Assembly (NCBI RefSeq): GCF_000503215.1
Contig: NZ_AYTD01000012.1
Coordinates: 1-64,000 of the forward strand
Source: Pseudomonas canadensis
Lineage (GTDB): Bacteria; Pseudomonadota; Gammaproteobacteria; Pseudomonadales; Pseudomonadaceae
Direction of reading: 5' to 3'
DNA: 64,000 nucleotides
Part shown: piece after piece, positions 16,701-26,629 of the stretch
Position numbering within the stretch: position 1 is the first letter of the stretch
Layout of the letters: the number at the start of each line of letters is the position of its first letter
Notes under the pieces: generated by a model
What the model was told of the DNA's origin: nothing
Seen by the model: the letters and a program-made list of their open reading frames with translations, nothing else
The model's database searches: none
Made by a program: the position numbers and the translations under genes

Positions 16701-18571
16701 CCTTCGGCGGCAATGAACGCGAAGTCATGGATCCAGAACTCTCGGCCATTGGCATGGCGCAGACGGTACGGGAATTCACCCAGCACACGCAGGCCGAGGT
16801 TTTCCAGGATCGGCAACACGTCGGACAGCGCCAGCGGGGTGTCGGCGTGGTAGAGCTTGCAATGCAGCTCGCGCTGGCCGGAAACCTGGCCCAGCGGCTG
16901 GTAGAAGCTCATTACCAAAGGGTTGGCTTCGGTCAGGCTGAGCAGGTGCTGCATGTCGACTACGGCCGAATGCGCAGCGAAACGCTCGCGGTAACCGGCC
17001 GGGAAACCTTTCGGGAAATCCGCCAGCACGTTGGTGCCGTGGGCCTCGCCGAAGCTTTCCACCACCAGGCTGGAATAATCGTCCTGCCAGCTGCGGCAAG
17101 CCTGTACCACTTCTTTTTCCAGTTGCAGCGGGTCGATGTCCAGGCGGTTCTTCGGGTCAACGCGCAGGATCAACTGCACACGGGCCAGCACGGACTCGGA
17201 GAAGAAAGTCCAGAACTCGCAGTCCGAAGCCTTCAGGCGATCCATCAGCACTTGCTGGATCTTCTGGCGCACTTCGGTGGAATAGATGTCGCGTGGCACG
17301 TAGGCCAGGCAGTAGCAGAAACGACCGTAAGGGTCTTTGCGCAGGAATACGCGGATCTTGTTGCGTTCCTGGATCTGTACGATCGACATCACGGTGCTGA
17401 ACAGTTCGTCGACCGGGGTCTGGAACAAATCGTCGCGTGGCAGCACTTCAACCACCTGCGCCAGTTCCTTGCCCAGGTGAGCCTTGGGCTGGAAGCCGGA
17501 GCGGCGTTCGATTTCCGCGACCTTGCGACGGATATACGGAATCACCCGCACGCTTTCGCCATACACCGACGAGGTGTACAGGCCCATGAAGCGGTGTTCC
17601 TTGATCACTGTGCCGTCGGCGCTGATCTCACGGATCGACACGTAGTCCGGATACGCCGGGCGGTGCACGCGGCTCGGGTGCGCCGCCTTGGCAAACGACA
17701 GCACGGTCGGCTCACGCAGGTAGGCCACGGCATAGTCTTCGATGCGCAGGTCGTCGGCGGTGAGGCCGGCGCGCAACAGTTTGGTCAGGCCGAGGAACGA
17801 ATCGGCGTCATATTCGATATGACCGCCATCCGCCTCGTCACGTACCACGAATTCTTCATAGCCGAGGAAGGTGAAGTGGTTGCCCACCAGCCATTCCAGG
17901 AAGTTCTTGATCTCGGCCTTCTCTTCGCCGTCGATGCTGAACTGGCTCGCGTCGATACCGGCCAGCAGGTCCTGGACCTTGGCTTTCATCGGTTCGAAAT
18001 CAGCCACGGCCACGCGTACTTCGCCCAGCACCTGCTCCAGCTCTTTGCTCAGCACGTTCAGTTCGGCGGCGTTGGCGCAGCGGTCGATTTCCAGGTACAT
18101 CAGCGATTCTTGCAGGATGCCTTCGCCCTGGGTGCCTTTTGGCAGGATTTCCACCAGCTCGCCCTTGGCGCCACGGCGTACGCTGAGCACGGTGGTCTGC
18201 AAGGTGTGGATGCTGTAGCCGCGGCGGTTCAGCTCGGTACGGACCGAGTCCACCAGGAATGGCAGGTCATGGTGCAGCACTTCGACCGCAGTATGGGTCG
18301 ACTGCCAGCCATGACGTTCGTAATCGGGGTTGTAGACCCGCACTTGCGGTTGGGTATGGTCAAAGCGCTCAAGCAGGCGCCACGCAGAAAGAGTGCAACC
18401 GGCCAGGTCGGAAAGGCGACGCTGGGTCAGTTCGTCCAGGGAAATGATGCCGAAAAATTGTTCAGCGAACAGCGCCACTTGTGGCAGTGCCTGTTCACTG
18501 ATGTGCTGCGCCAGTGCCGCTTGCAGTTGATGCTGGAAGTCGGCCTTGCTGGCTGCGGTGAAGAACGCCAT
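13703..18571 (-). CDS. gdhB: NAD-specific glutamate dehydrogenase (large 180-kDa type)
   Basis: A 1622-residue cytosolic enzyme that deaminates glutamate to 2-oxoglutarate with NAD, used in amino-acid (especially arginine-derived glutamate) catabolism. The length matches the giant bacterial class (about 1600 residues). Long regulatory N- and C-terminal segments surround a central catalytic part. That part contains [31 protein letters not shown] with the catalytic lysine, and the nucleotide-binding [15 protein letters not shown]. GGAG precedes the ATG. It is transcribed alone, ending at the bidirectional terminator. A 1363-codon frame lies open on the opposite strand across it but is an artefact of GC-rich codon use. 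Confidence 0.96.
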   Translation of the reverse strand: [1622 protein letters not shown]

Positions 18572-19062
18572 CTGTGGTACTCCGCTTGGGCTTGTTATTG
18601 ATGGAAGCGTCGCGTGTTATCCCCTTGCGGGGAGACCGTCAGCGCTGTTCGCTGGTACTGATATAAGCACACTAGCGAATCAGGGTGACAGGTGAGTGAA
18701 GCTGGACAAGACAGTCAGGTCACATACAACTTCCATTGGACATACGCCTTGCCAGGCGACGGTACGACGGGCAGGTCAGGTTCCCGGCACAGGGCACATC
18801 CGTTGCGCAGCTTAACGAGTGTGGGAAGCCCGCTGCTTGCGACGCTGCGACATATTCGGTCATCGGTAAGCAGGCACTGGGTTGCTACTTGGGCAACCCG
18901 CAATATCCGGCAAAGAAACCGGCTATTTCAACGCCCGCGAGTACCAGAAATGACTGATAGTGCCCGTCAGGTCATGCACTGGGTCTGACACAGGATGCAG
19001 CACAAAATTCGCCGCAATGGCACAATTGCCCGCATTACGCCCTACCCCAGACAGGATTCCCC
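18572..19062. other. Gene-free stretch of about 490 bases
   Basis: No convincing gene. The left part must hold the promoter of the glutamate dehydrogenase, and the right end the ribosome site (AGGA) of the small protein at 19063. Short open frames exist here but have no ribosome sites or recognisable sequence. I see no REP element or strong hairpin. Confidence 0.6.
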
Positions 19063-19416
19063 ATGCTGCAGCTGAAAACCGACGCCCTGATGGTCACCCC
19101 GTGCGATGACGAAGAAGACAACATGGCGATGCTCTGCTGCCACGGCAAGAACGGCGAGATGTTCATGCTGACCCGCTACCCGGATGAGGACGAAGTGGAA
19201 CTGACCTGGGATTACGAACCGTCGACCCTCGACGGGCTGAAAGTCACCCTGGGCGCCACGACCCTGCTGGTTGAACTGGCCGCAGGTGATGCCGATGCCC
19301 TGGGCGGCAAGGACCAGCTGGAGATCACCCACGCCACGGCCGCCTCCGACCTGGACGAGGTTGAAGAGACCTTGCAGAACATTCTCAACGGTACCGGCAC
19401 CTTCACCCGGATTTAA
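19063..19416 (+). CDS. Small conserved acidic hypothetical protein
   Basis: A 117-residue acidic protein of unknown function. It has CDDEEDN near the start and a Cys-Cys pair (MLCCHGK) at about 29-30, a central beta-like region (EVELTWDYEPSTLDGLKV), and an acidic helical end. No signal peptide or membrane segment is visible, so it is likely cytosolic. An AGGATTCCCC stretch upstream provides the ribosome site. Proteins like this lie next to gdhB in other pseudomonads as far as I recall, but no role is known to me. Confidence 0.65.
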   Translation: MLQLKTDALMVTPCDDEEDNMAMLCCHGKNGEMFMLTRYPDEDEVELTWDYEPSTLDGLKVTLGATTLLVELAAGDADALGGKDQLEITHATAASDLDEVEETLQNILNGTGTFTRI

Positions 19417-19434
19417 ACCGCACCAACGATAAAA

Positions 19435-19522
19435 TGTGGGAGCTGGCTTGCCTGCGATGCGGGCGACTCGATCTATCAGTCAGACCAGGGCGATGCCATC
19501 GCAGGCAAGCCAGCTCCCACAG
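19435..19522. repeat. REP inverted pair (GTGGGAGCTGGCTTGCCTGCGATG type)
   Basis: TGTGGGAGCTGGCTTGCCTG and the mirror image CAGGCAAGCCAGCTCCCACA, with about 48 bases between. This subtype has a CTGCG foot, different from the CGGCG foot at 9101 and 45187. Confidence 0.9.
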
Positions 19523-19708
19523 TAACGGTGTTCGCAACAGAAAGTACGCGTGCCTCTGTTTGTGCGTTACACACAAAAATCCTACAAGTATTGCCAAAAA
19601 TACCCGTTACTCCGTTAGTCGCCGCCCCCCTCGATGCATTAAAGTAGACGCCCCAGGCCTTGGCATTTTTCACGATGCCCCGACTCATCTCTCCAGGAAC
19701 CGTCATCG

Positions 19709-20668
<960 letters not shown>

Positions 20669-20673
20669 AACCC

Positions 20674-21606
20674 ATGAACGCCGGTGATGGGATCCGCGCC
20701 ACGCTTAGCGAATTGATCGAGATGCGCCATCGCGTGCGCGAAGTGCAGCTGTTTTCCACGCCGAGCCAGCGCAGCCCATTGATCGGCCTGCACCACTCCA
20801 AGCTGCGCGGGCGTGGCGTGGACTTCGACCAGGTGCGCGTGTACCAGGCCGGCGACGATGTGCGCACCATCGACTGGCGCGTCACCGCACGCACTCAGGA
20901 GCCGCACACCAAGCTGTTCCATGAAGAACGCGAGCGGCCGATCTTCATCATGGTGGAGCAAAGCTGCCGGCTGTTTTTCGGCTCGGGGCAGATGTTCAAG
21001 TCGGTGCTGGCCGCCCAGGCCGCCAGCCTGATCGGTTGGGCCGCGCTGGGGCATAACGACCGTGTGGGCGGGCTAGTGTTTGGCGACAACGAGCACTACG
21101 AAATCAAGCCGCGCCGCAGCAAGCAAAGCCTGCTGCAACTGCTCAACCGCCTGGTGCGCGTCAACCAGAGCCTGAGCACCGAAAGCCGCCCCGAAGCCGA
21201 CGCCCTCGGCATGGCCCTGCGCCGTGGCCGCGAGGTGTTGCGCCCTGGCAGCCTGGTGATTGTGATCTGCGACGAACGCGCGCTGACCGAAGGCGCCGAG
21301 CAACAGCTGAGCTTGCTGTCGAGACATTGCGATTTGTTGCTGCTACCGATTTCCGATCCACTCGACCACGCCCTGCCCGCCGCCGGGCTGCTGCGTTTTG
21401 CCGAGCGCGGCGCCCAGCTGGAACTGGACACACTGAATTTCGACCTGCGCCAGGCCTACAAGGCCCAGGCCGAAGCGCGCATTGCGCGCTGGGAGCTGCT
21501 CGCGCAGAAACTGCGCGTGCTGTTGATGCCCCTGAGCACCCAGAGCGAAATGGTCGAGCAACTGCGCGAATACCTCAACCCGCGACGCCCGGTTAAAAAA
21601 CAATGA
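20674..21606 (+). CDS. DUF58-domain protein
   Basis: A 310-residue cytosolic protein with the DUF58 domain, which has a VWA-like fold. The typical motif GRGVDFDQVRVYQAGDDVR is at about 45-65 and IDWRVTART follows. In MoxR operons DUF58 proteins are the direct partners of the ATPase. It starts 5 bases after the MoxR stop and ends 3 bases into the next gene. Only the family role is known; the client is not. Confidence 0.88.
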   Translation: MNAGDGIRATLSELIEMRHRVREVQLFSTPSQRSPLIGLHHSKLRGRGVDFDQVRVYQAGDDVRTIDWRVTARTQEPHTKLFHEERERPIFIMVEQSCRLFFGSGQMFKSVLAAQAASLIGWAALGHNDRVGGLVFGDNEHYEIKPRRSKQSLLQLLNRLVRVNQSLSTESRPEADALGMALRRGREVLRPGSLVIVICDERALTEGAEQQLSLLSRHCDLLLLPISDPLDHALPAAGLLRFAERGAQLELDTLNFDLRQAYKAQAEARIARWELLAQKLRVLLMPLSTQSEMVEQLREYLNPRRPVKKQ

Positions 21607-22097
21607 GCAGCCTTGACCAACTGCAACCGCTGATCGCCCCACCCGCCATCGGCTTCTGGCCGCCCGCGCCGGGTTGGTGGCTGTTGCTGCTGGTGATTCC
21701 GCTGCTCGGCTGGGGCCTGTGGTCACTGCGCCGCTTTCTGCCGACCCGCCGCCCCATCGCCCGTGCCGAACAACCGCTGGACCCGCTGCGCATCGCCGCC
21801 CTGGCAGAGCTTGCGTTAATGCCCAAGCCTTACGATGGCGCGCCCGCCGGTGCCTGGTTGCAACAGCTCAATGGCCTGCTCAAGCGCTTGTGCCGCAACG
21901 ACTACCCCTACAGCCAGAGCCACACCCTCAACGGCCGCAAATGGCTGGCATTCCTCGACAACCGCTGCCCCGCTGCCGGCCTCACGCGCTGGATGGTATT
22001 GGTAGAAGGTGCCTACAAACCCGAATGCAAACTCGACGACAAGGCCATCGCCGGCCTGACCCAAGCCGTCGACACCTGGATTCGCAAACATGTTTGA
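21603..22097 (+). CDS. DUF4381-family membrane protein
   Basis: A 164-residue protein with one membrane span near the N-terminus (about 22-44, after IGFWPPAPGW) and a basic cytosolic segment (RRFLPTRRP). It is the DUF4381 member found between DUF58 and the first VWA gene in MoxR-Bat operons. Its start overlaps the previous stop by 4 bases (ATGA), and its own end overlaps the next gene by 8, which points to translational coupling. It probably anchors part of the complex in the inner membrane. No activity is known. Confidence 0.82.
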   Translation: MSSLDQLQPLIAPPAIGFWPPAPGWWLLLLVIPLLGWGLWSLRRFLPTRRPIARAEQPLDPLRIAALAELALMPKPYDGAPAGAWLQQLNGLLKRLCRNDYPYSQSHTLNGRKWLAFLDNRCPAAGLTRWMVLVEGAYKPECKLDDKAIAGLTQAVDTWIRKHV

Positions 22098-23178
22098 GTT
22101 CGCCTGGCCGTGGATCTTTGCCCTGTTTCCCTTGCCGTGGTTGATGCGCCTCGTGCTGCCGGCCGCCGACAGTGGCGAGCCCGCGTTGAAAGTCAGCTAC
22201 CTCAGCGACCTCGAAGGACTGGCCCGTCGCCGCGCCCGCGTCAACCTGCCCGGCTGGCGCCAGCAAGCACCGTTCGTGGTGCTGTGGTTGCTACTGCTCA
22301 CCGCTGCCGCGCGCCCGGAATGGCTCGGCGAACCGCTGCCAATCGCCGCCAGTGGCCGTGACCTGTTGGTGGCAGTGGACGTTTCGGGGTCCATGGATTT
22401 CCCGGATATGAATTGGCAGGACGAGGACGTGAGTCGCTTGAGCCTGGTCAAGCACCTGCTCGGCGATTTCCTTGAGGGGCGCGAAGGTGATCGCGTCGGC
22501 CTGATCCTGTTCGGCAGCCAGGCATATCTGCAAGCCCCGTTGACTTTTGACCGCCGCACCGTGCGCACCTGGCTGGACGAAGCGCGCATCGGCATTGCCG
22601 GCAAGAACACCGCGATTGGCGACGCCATCGGCTTGGCCCTCAAGCGCCTGCGCCAGCGCCCGGCGCAGAGCCGCGTGCTGATCCTGGTCACTGACGGCGC
22701 CAACAACGCCGGGCAAATCGATCCGCTGACCGCCGCGCGCCTGGCGGCTGAAGAAGGCGTAAAAATCTATCCAATCGGCATCGGTGCCGACCCGGAGCAA
22801 ACCGGCTCCTTGGGTATTCTGGGCGTCAACCCGAGCCTCGACTTGGACGAACCTGCACTCAAGGCCATCGCCGAAGCCACCGGCGGTCAGTACTTCCGCG
22901 CTCGCGATGGTGAAGAGCTGCAAGCGATCAAAGAGACGCTTGACCAACTGGAGCCGGTCGAACAGCAACCCACCCAAGCACGCCCGGCCCTGGCGCTGTA
23001 CAGCGCGCCACTGGCCCTGGCCTTGGTGCTGAGCATGTTGCTGGTGATTCAAGAACGCTGGCCGAACAACGCGCTGCAACGGCTGTTCAACAAACTATCA
23101 AGCAAGGGGATATTCCTGCAACAACACCCTGAGTGGCGTCAGCGCCTCAAGCGTCTGCGTTTGCGGAGGCGTCGATGA
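22090..23178 (+). CDS. VWA-domain membrane protein (BatA-like)
   Basis: A 362-residue inner-membrane protein. There are hydrophobic segments at about 8-24 and 60-74, a VWA domain at about 90-280 and a final span at about 305-322. The metal-ion-dependent adhesion site is intact: Asp97-x-Ser99-x-Ser101 (DVSGSM), with TDGANNAG further on. A basic tail ends the protein. In the MoxR-Bat module the BatA and BatB VWA domains face the periplasm and are thought to form a complex. It overlaps both neighbours by a few bases. Confidence 0.88.
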   Translation: MFEFAWPWIFALFPLPWLMRLVLPAADSGEPALKVSYLSDLEGLARRRARVNLPGWRQQAPFVVLWLLLLTAAARPEWLGEPLPIAASGRDLLVAVDVSGSMDFPDMNWQDEDVSRLSLVKHLLGDFLEGREGDRVGLILFGSQAYLQAPLTFDRRTVRTWLDEARIGIAGKNTAIGDAIGLALKRLRQRPAQSRVLILVTDGANNAGQIDPLTAARLAAEEGVKIYPIGIGADPEQTGSLGILGVNPSLDLDEPALKAIAEATGGQYFRARDGEELQAIKETLDQLEPVEQQPTQARPALALYSAPLALALVLSMLLVIQERWPNNALQRLFNKLSSKGIFLQQHPEWRQRLKRLRLRRRR

Positions 23179-24911
23179 TCGACCTGTGGCCGCACTGGTT
23201 TCGTCCTTGGTGGTTGTTGCTGCTGCCGTTGCTTGGCTGGCTGCTGTGGCACCTGTGGCACCGGCAAAAACGCGCTGGGCGCTGGCAGATGATCCTGCCG
23301 CCGGCCTTCCACGCCGTGCTGCTCAGTGGTGGCAACGGCCGAGAAAGCAAATCACCGTGGATAGTGTTGGGTATTGCCTGGCTGCTGGCCGTGCTGGCAT
23401 TGCTCGGCCCGAGCTGGCAGCGTGTGGAGCAGTCCAGCCAGAAGCCTTCCGACCCGCTGGTGGTGTTGCTGGAACTGACCCCGGAAATGCTCGCCACCGA
23501 CAGCCCGCCCAACCGCCTGGAACAGGCACGCCGCAAGCTGTACGACTTGTTGCAGGCGCGCACCGATGCGCAAACCGCAATCGTCGTGTATGCCGGCAGC
23601 GCACACACCCTGGTACCGCTGTCGGATGACCTGGCTACCAGCCGCAACCTGCTGGAAGCCCTGCGCCCGTCGATCATGCCTGAGCCGGGCCATCGCGCCG
23701 ACCTGGCCGTCGAGAAAGCCCTCGGCCTGCTCAAGCAAGGTGGCCTCGGCCAGGGTCGCCTGCTGCTGATTGGCTCCTCGCTGTCCAAACAGGAACGCCA
23801 GGGCATTCGCCTGTTGCTGCAAAGCGCCCAGGCGCCCACCCTGTCGATTCTGGGCATCGGCAGCCGTGAAGGCACCCCTGTGACACAGGAGAGCGGCGAA
23901 TTCCTCAAGGACGAACAAGGCGCGATCCTCGTCCCACGCCTCGATAGCCCGACACTCAAGGCCTTCGCCAGTGAAATGGGCGGCCGCTACCGCGCTGCGC
24001 GCCTGGACGACAAGGACCTGCGTCAACTCGGCGTGCTCGACCCGCCACAAACCCTGCGCAACGACGGCCAACTGCTGCACCTCGACACCTGGGCCGACCA
24101 GGGTTACTGGCTACTCCTGCCCTTGTTGCTACTCGCTGCCTGCGCCGGGCGGCGTGGCTGGTTGTTCTGCCTGCCGCTGCTGCTGTTGAGCGCGCCGCAG
24201 CCCAGCTACGCATTCGGCTTGCAGGACTTGTGGTTGCGCCCCGACCAGCAAGGCCAATACCTGCTGAAGAAAAAACGCCCCGCCGAAGCCGCCGAACACT
24301 TCCAGGACCCGCAGTGGAAAGGCGTGGCGCTTTACGAGGCCGGCAACTATGCCGAGGCGATCAAGCTGTTTGCCGAAGGCAATGACGCCTACTCCCACTA
24401 CAATCGAGGTAACGCCCTGGCCAAGTCCGGTGAGTTGGAAGCCGCCATCGACGCCTACGAACAGGCCCTGGAAGCGCAACCCGACCTGCAACCGGCGCTG
24501 AAAAACAAGGCGTTGGTGGAAGCCCTGATGCAGGAACAGGCCGAACCGGAGCCCACCGAGCCTGCAAAGAACGAGGATGACGAAACCACCCAACCCGGCC
24601 AAACTGCGCAACCGGGCGCCAGTGGGCAAAACGCTACGGGGGGCGAGCCGCCGTCCCAAGGCCAGGGAGCCGGCACTGACGACACCCAGCCCGGCAACAC
24701 ACCGCAAACCACGGGTAACGAAGTGCCGGGCAGCGAACTGGGTGACGAACAGACCACCACCCCGCCGCTACGCCCTAATGACGCCAGTCTCGACGGTGAA
24801 CACCGCCAGGCCCTGGAGCAATGGCTGCAGGAAATCCCGGACAACCCCGGCGAACTGCTGCGCCGCAAATTCTGGTACGAACAGCAACAACATCAGGACA
24901 AGACTCGATGA
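23175..24911 (+). CDS. VWA/TPR membrane protein (BatB-BatC-like) with degenerate MIDAS
   Basis: A 578-residue fusion. Spans lie at about 10-28 and 60-80, followed by a VWA-like domain (about 90-290), another span near 310-345, and TPR repeats at about 375-450 (AAEHFQDPQWKGVALYEAGN... pattern). The tail is rich in Gln, Thr, Gly and Pro. The metal site is not canonical: where DxSxS should be, the sequence is Glu100-Leu-Thr102-Pro-Glu104. The second metal-binding TDG is replaced by IGSS. It therefore probably does not bind metal like BatA. It combines the roles of BatB and BatC. It starts at the ATGA overlap with BatA. Confidence 0.86.
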   Translation: MIDLWPHWFRPWWLLLLPLLGWLLWHLWHRQKRAGRWQMILPPAFHAVLLSGGNGRESKSPWIVLGIAWLLAVLALLGPSWQRVEQSSQKPSDPLVVLLELTPEMLATDSPPNRLEQARRKLYDLLQARTDAQTAIVVYAGSAHTLVPLSDDLATSRNLLEALRPSIMPEPGHRADLAVEKALGLLKQGGLGQGRLLLIGSSLSKQERQGIRLLLQSAQAPTLSILGIGSREGTPVTQESGEFLKDEQGAILVPRLDSPTLKAFASEMGGRYRAARLDDKDLRQLGVLDPPQTLRNDGQLLHLDTWADQGYWLLLPLLLLAACAGRRGWLFCLPLLLLSAPQPSYAFGLQDLWLRPDQQGQYLLKKKRPAEAAEHFQDPQWKGVALYEAGNYAEAIKLFAEGNDAYSHYNRGNALAKSGELEAAIDAYEQALEAQPDLQPALKNKALVEALMQEQAEPEPTEPAKNEDDETTQPGQTAQPGASGQNATGGEPPSQGQGAGTDDTQPGNTPQTTGNEVPGSELGDEQTTTPPLRPNDASLDGEHRQALEQWLQEIPDNPGELLRRKFWYEQQQHQDKTR

Positions 24912-26548
24912 GCCGCCGCACCACCCTACTGCTCCTGCTCGCCCTCTCGGCAGGCCACGCCCAGGCGGCGACCCTGTCCGCCAGCGTCGACCGCAGCCGC
25001 GTCAACTCCGGGGAAACGGTGGAACTGACGGTGGAATCCAGCGACGTCACGCAGTTCGGCAAGCCCGACCTGTCGCCGCTGGATGCGCAGTTCGAAGTCA
25101 GCGGCACGCGCCAGATCAACCAACTCACCACCCTGGGCGGCGATAACCACGCCACCACACGCTGGATCATCACCCTGTTGCCCAAGGAAAACGGCACAGT
25201 GGTCATCCCGCCCCTGCAAGTGGGCGAATACAAGACCCAGCCGATCAGCCTGCAAGTGGTAGAAACCGCCAGCCAGAACACCGCCGCCGAGCTCGCGCCG
25301 GTGTTTGTCGAGGCCAACCTCGACCAGACCAGCGTCTACGTCCAGGCCCAGGCGCTGTTGACCGTGCGTGTCTACCACTCAGTGTCGCTGTATGACGACA
25401 GCAGCCTCACACCCTTGCAAATTGCCGATGCGCGCGTGGAGCAGCTGGGTGAGTCGCGTACCTACGAAAAGGTCATCAACAGCATCCGCCACGGGGTGAT
25501 CGAAACCCGCTACGCGATCTATCCGCAGCACAGCGGCACCCTGGCGATCCCGGCGCAGACCTTCAGCGCGACGCTGGTGGAGTCGCGCCCGCCCCAGGAA
25601 AACACCCTGCAAGGCACCAAGCCCGGCAAGCTGATCCACGTCAGTTCTGCGCAGTTGCCGCTGGTGGTCAAACCCAAGCCCGCGCTGTACCCCGCCGATA
25701 CGCCATGGCTGCCGGCACGCAGCCTGACCCTCAGCGAACACTGGAACCCAGAGCCTGAGCATGTGCAGGTCGGCGACTCCCTGACCCGCAGCCTCACGGT
25801 CAAGGCCGAGGGCCTGTCCAGCGCGCAACTGCCGGCGCTGCCCAGCACCGAGATCAACGGCCTGCGCCGCTACCCGGACCAACCGTTACTCGGCAACCAG
25901 ACCAACGACCGTGGCCTGATCGGCAGCCGCGAAGACCGCGAAGCCCTGGTGCCCACCCGCGCCGGCAACCTGGAACTGCCCGCCGTGGAAGTGGTGTGGT
26001 GGAACACCCATGAAGATCACTTGGAGCGCACCAGCCTGCCGGCGCGCACCGTGCAAGTTGCGATCAACCCGAGCCTGGCAGTGGACACGCCCGCCACCCC
26101 CACAGTCATCACCGCGCCGGACGATGAACGCCTGTGGCTGTGGCAACTGAGCACGTTGGTCCTTGCCTGCACGACCCTGCTGGGTCTTGGCCTGTGGTGG
26201 CGTGCACGTCGACAACCGGCCGTGCTACGCGCCGCGCAAACCGGCCCGAGCCCACGCACCTTGCTCGACGACCTCAAACGCGCCACCCAGGCCAACGACC
26301 CGCATGCAACCCGCCAGGCGCTCGACGCCTGGGCGCGGCAGCAACCGGAAACACTCGCGGATATGGCGGCGCGGTTTGTGCCGCTGTCGGATGCACTGGA
26401 TGGGTTGAACGGCGCGCTGTACAGCGAGAGTGGGCATTTCTGGCTGGGTGAGGATCTATGGCGTGCGGTGAAGGCCATTCCGGTGGCTGAGCGCGAGGTG
26501 GACCCGGCGACGGATACCACCAGCTTGCCGCCGCTCTATCCCAAGTAA
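24908..26548 (+). CDS. BatD-family protein
   Basis: A 546-residue envelope protein. The signal peptide is MSRRTTLLLLLALSAGHAQA. The periplasmic part has several Ig-like beta domains (for example SVDRSRVNSGETVELTVE), and one membrane span near 424-443 (LSTLVLACTTLLGLGLWW) leads to a cytosolic tail. This is the BatD architecture. It ends the MoxR-Bat operon and overlaps the VWA/TPR gene by 4 bases (ATGA). BatD is thought to complete the membrane complex; its biochemical role is unknown. Confidence 0.88.
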   Translation: MSRRTTLLLLLALSAGHAQAATLSASVDRSRVNSGETVELTVESSDVTQFGKPDLSPLDAQFEVSGTRQINQLTTLGGDNHATTRWIITLLPKENGTVVIPPLQVGEYKTQPISLQVVETASQNTAAELAPVFVEANLDQTSVYVQAQALLTVRVYHSVSLYDDSSLTPLQIADARVEQLGESRTYEKVINSIRHGVIETRYAIYPQHSGTLAIPAQTFSATLVESRPPQENTLQGTKPGKLIHVSSAQLPLVVKPKPALYPADTPWLPARSLTLSEHWNPEPEHVQVGDSLTRSLTVKAEGLSSAQLPALPSTEINGLRRYPDQPLLGNQTNDRGLIGSREDREALVPTRAGNLELPAVEVVWWNTHEDHLERTSLPARTVQVAINPSLAVDTPATPTVITAPDDERLWLWQLSTLVLACTTLLGLGLWWRARRQPAVLRAAQTGPSPRTLLDDLKRATQANDPHATRQALDAWARQQPETLADMAARFVPLSDALDGLNGALYSESGHFWLGEDLWRAVKAIPVAEREVDPATDTTSLPPLYPK

Positions 26549-26576
26549 CGCGGATCCAACCAACACCACAAAACCC

Positions 26577-26604
26577 TGTGGGAGCTGGCTTGCCTGCTCC
26601 CACA
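26577..26604. repeat. Collapsed REP remnant
   Basis: TGTGGGAGCTGGCTTGCCTG joined directly to CTCCCACA. It looks like a REP pair in which the spacer and part of the second arm are lost, and it still forms a hairpin after batD. Confidence 0.7.
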
Positions 26605-26629
26605 GGGGATCTAGCGTTTGATCGATAAG

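Noticed and set aside
14510..18601. A 1363-codon open frame on the + strand
   Set aside because: It lies antisense to the glutamate dehydrogenase, is rich in His, Gln and Val as expected for the complement of GC-rich codons, and has no ribosome site or known domain.
18736..18957. Short frames in the 18.6-19.06 kb gap
   Set aside because: No ribosome sites, no recognisable motifs, and composition like random sequence.
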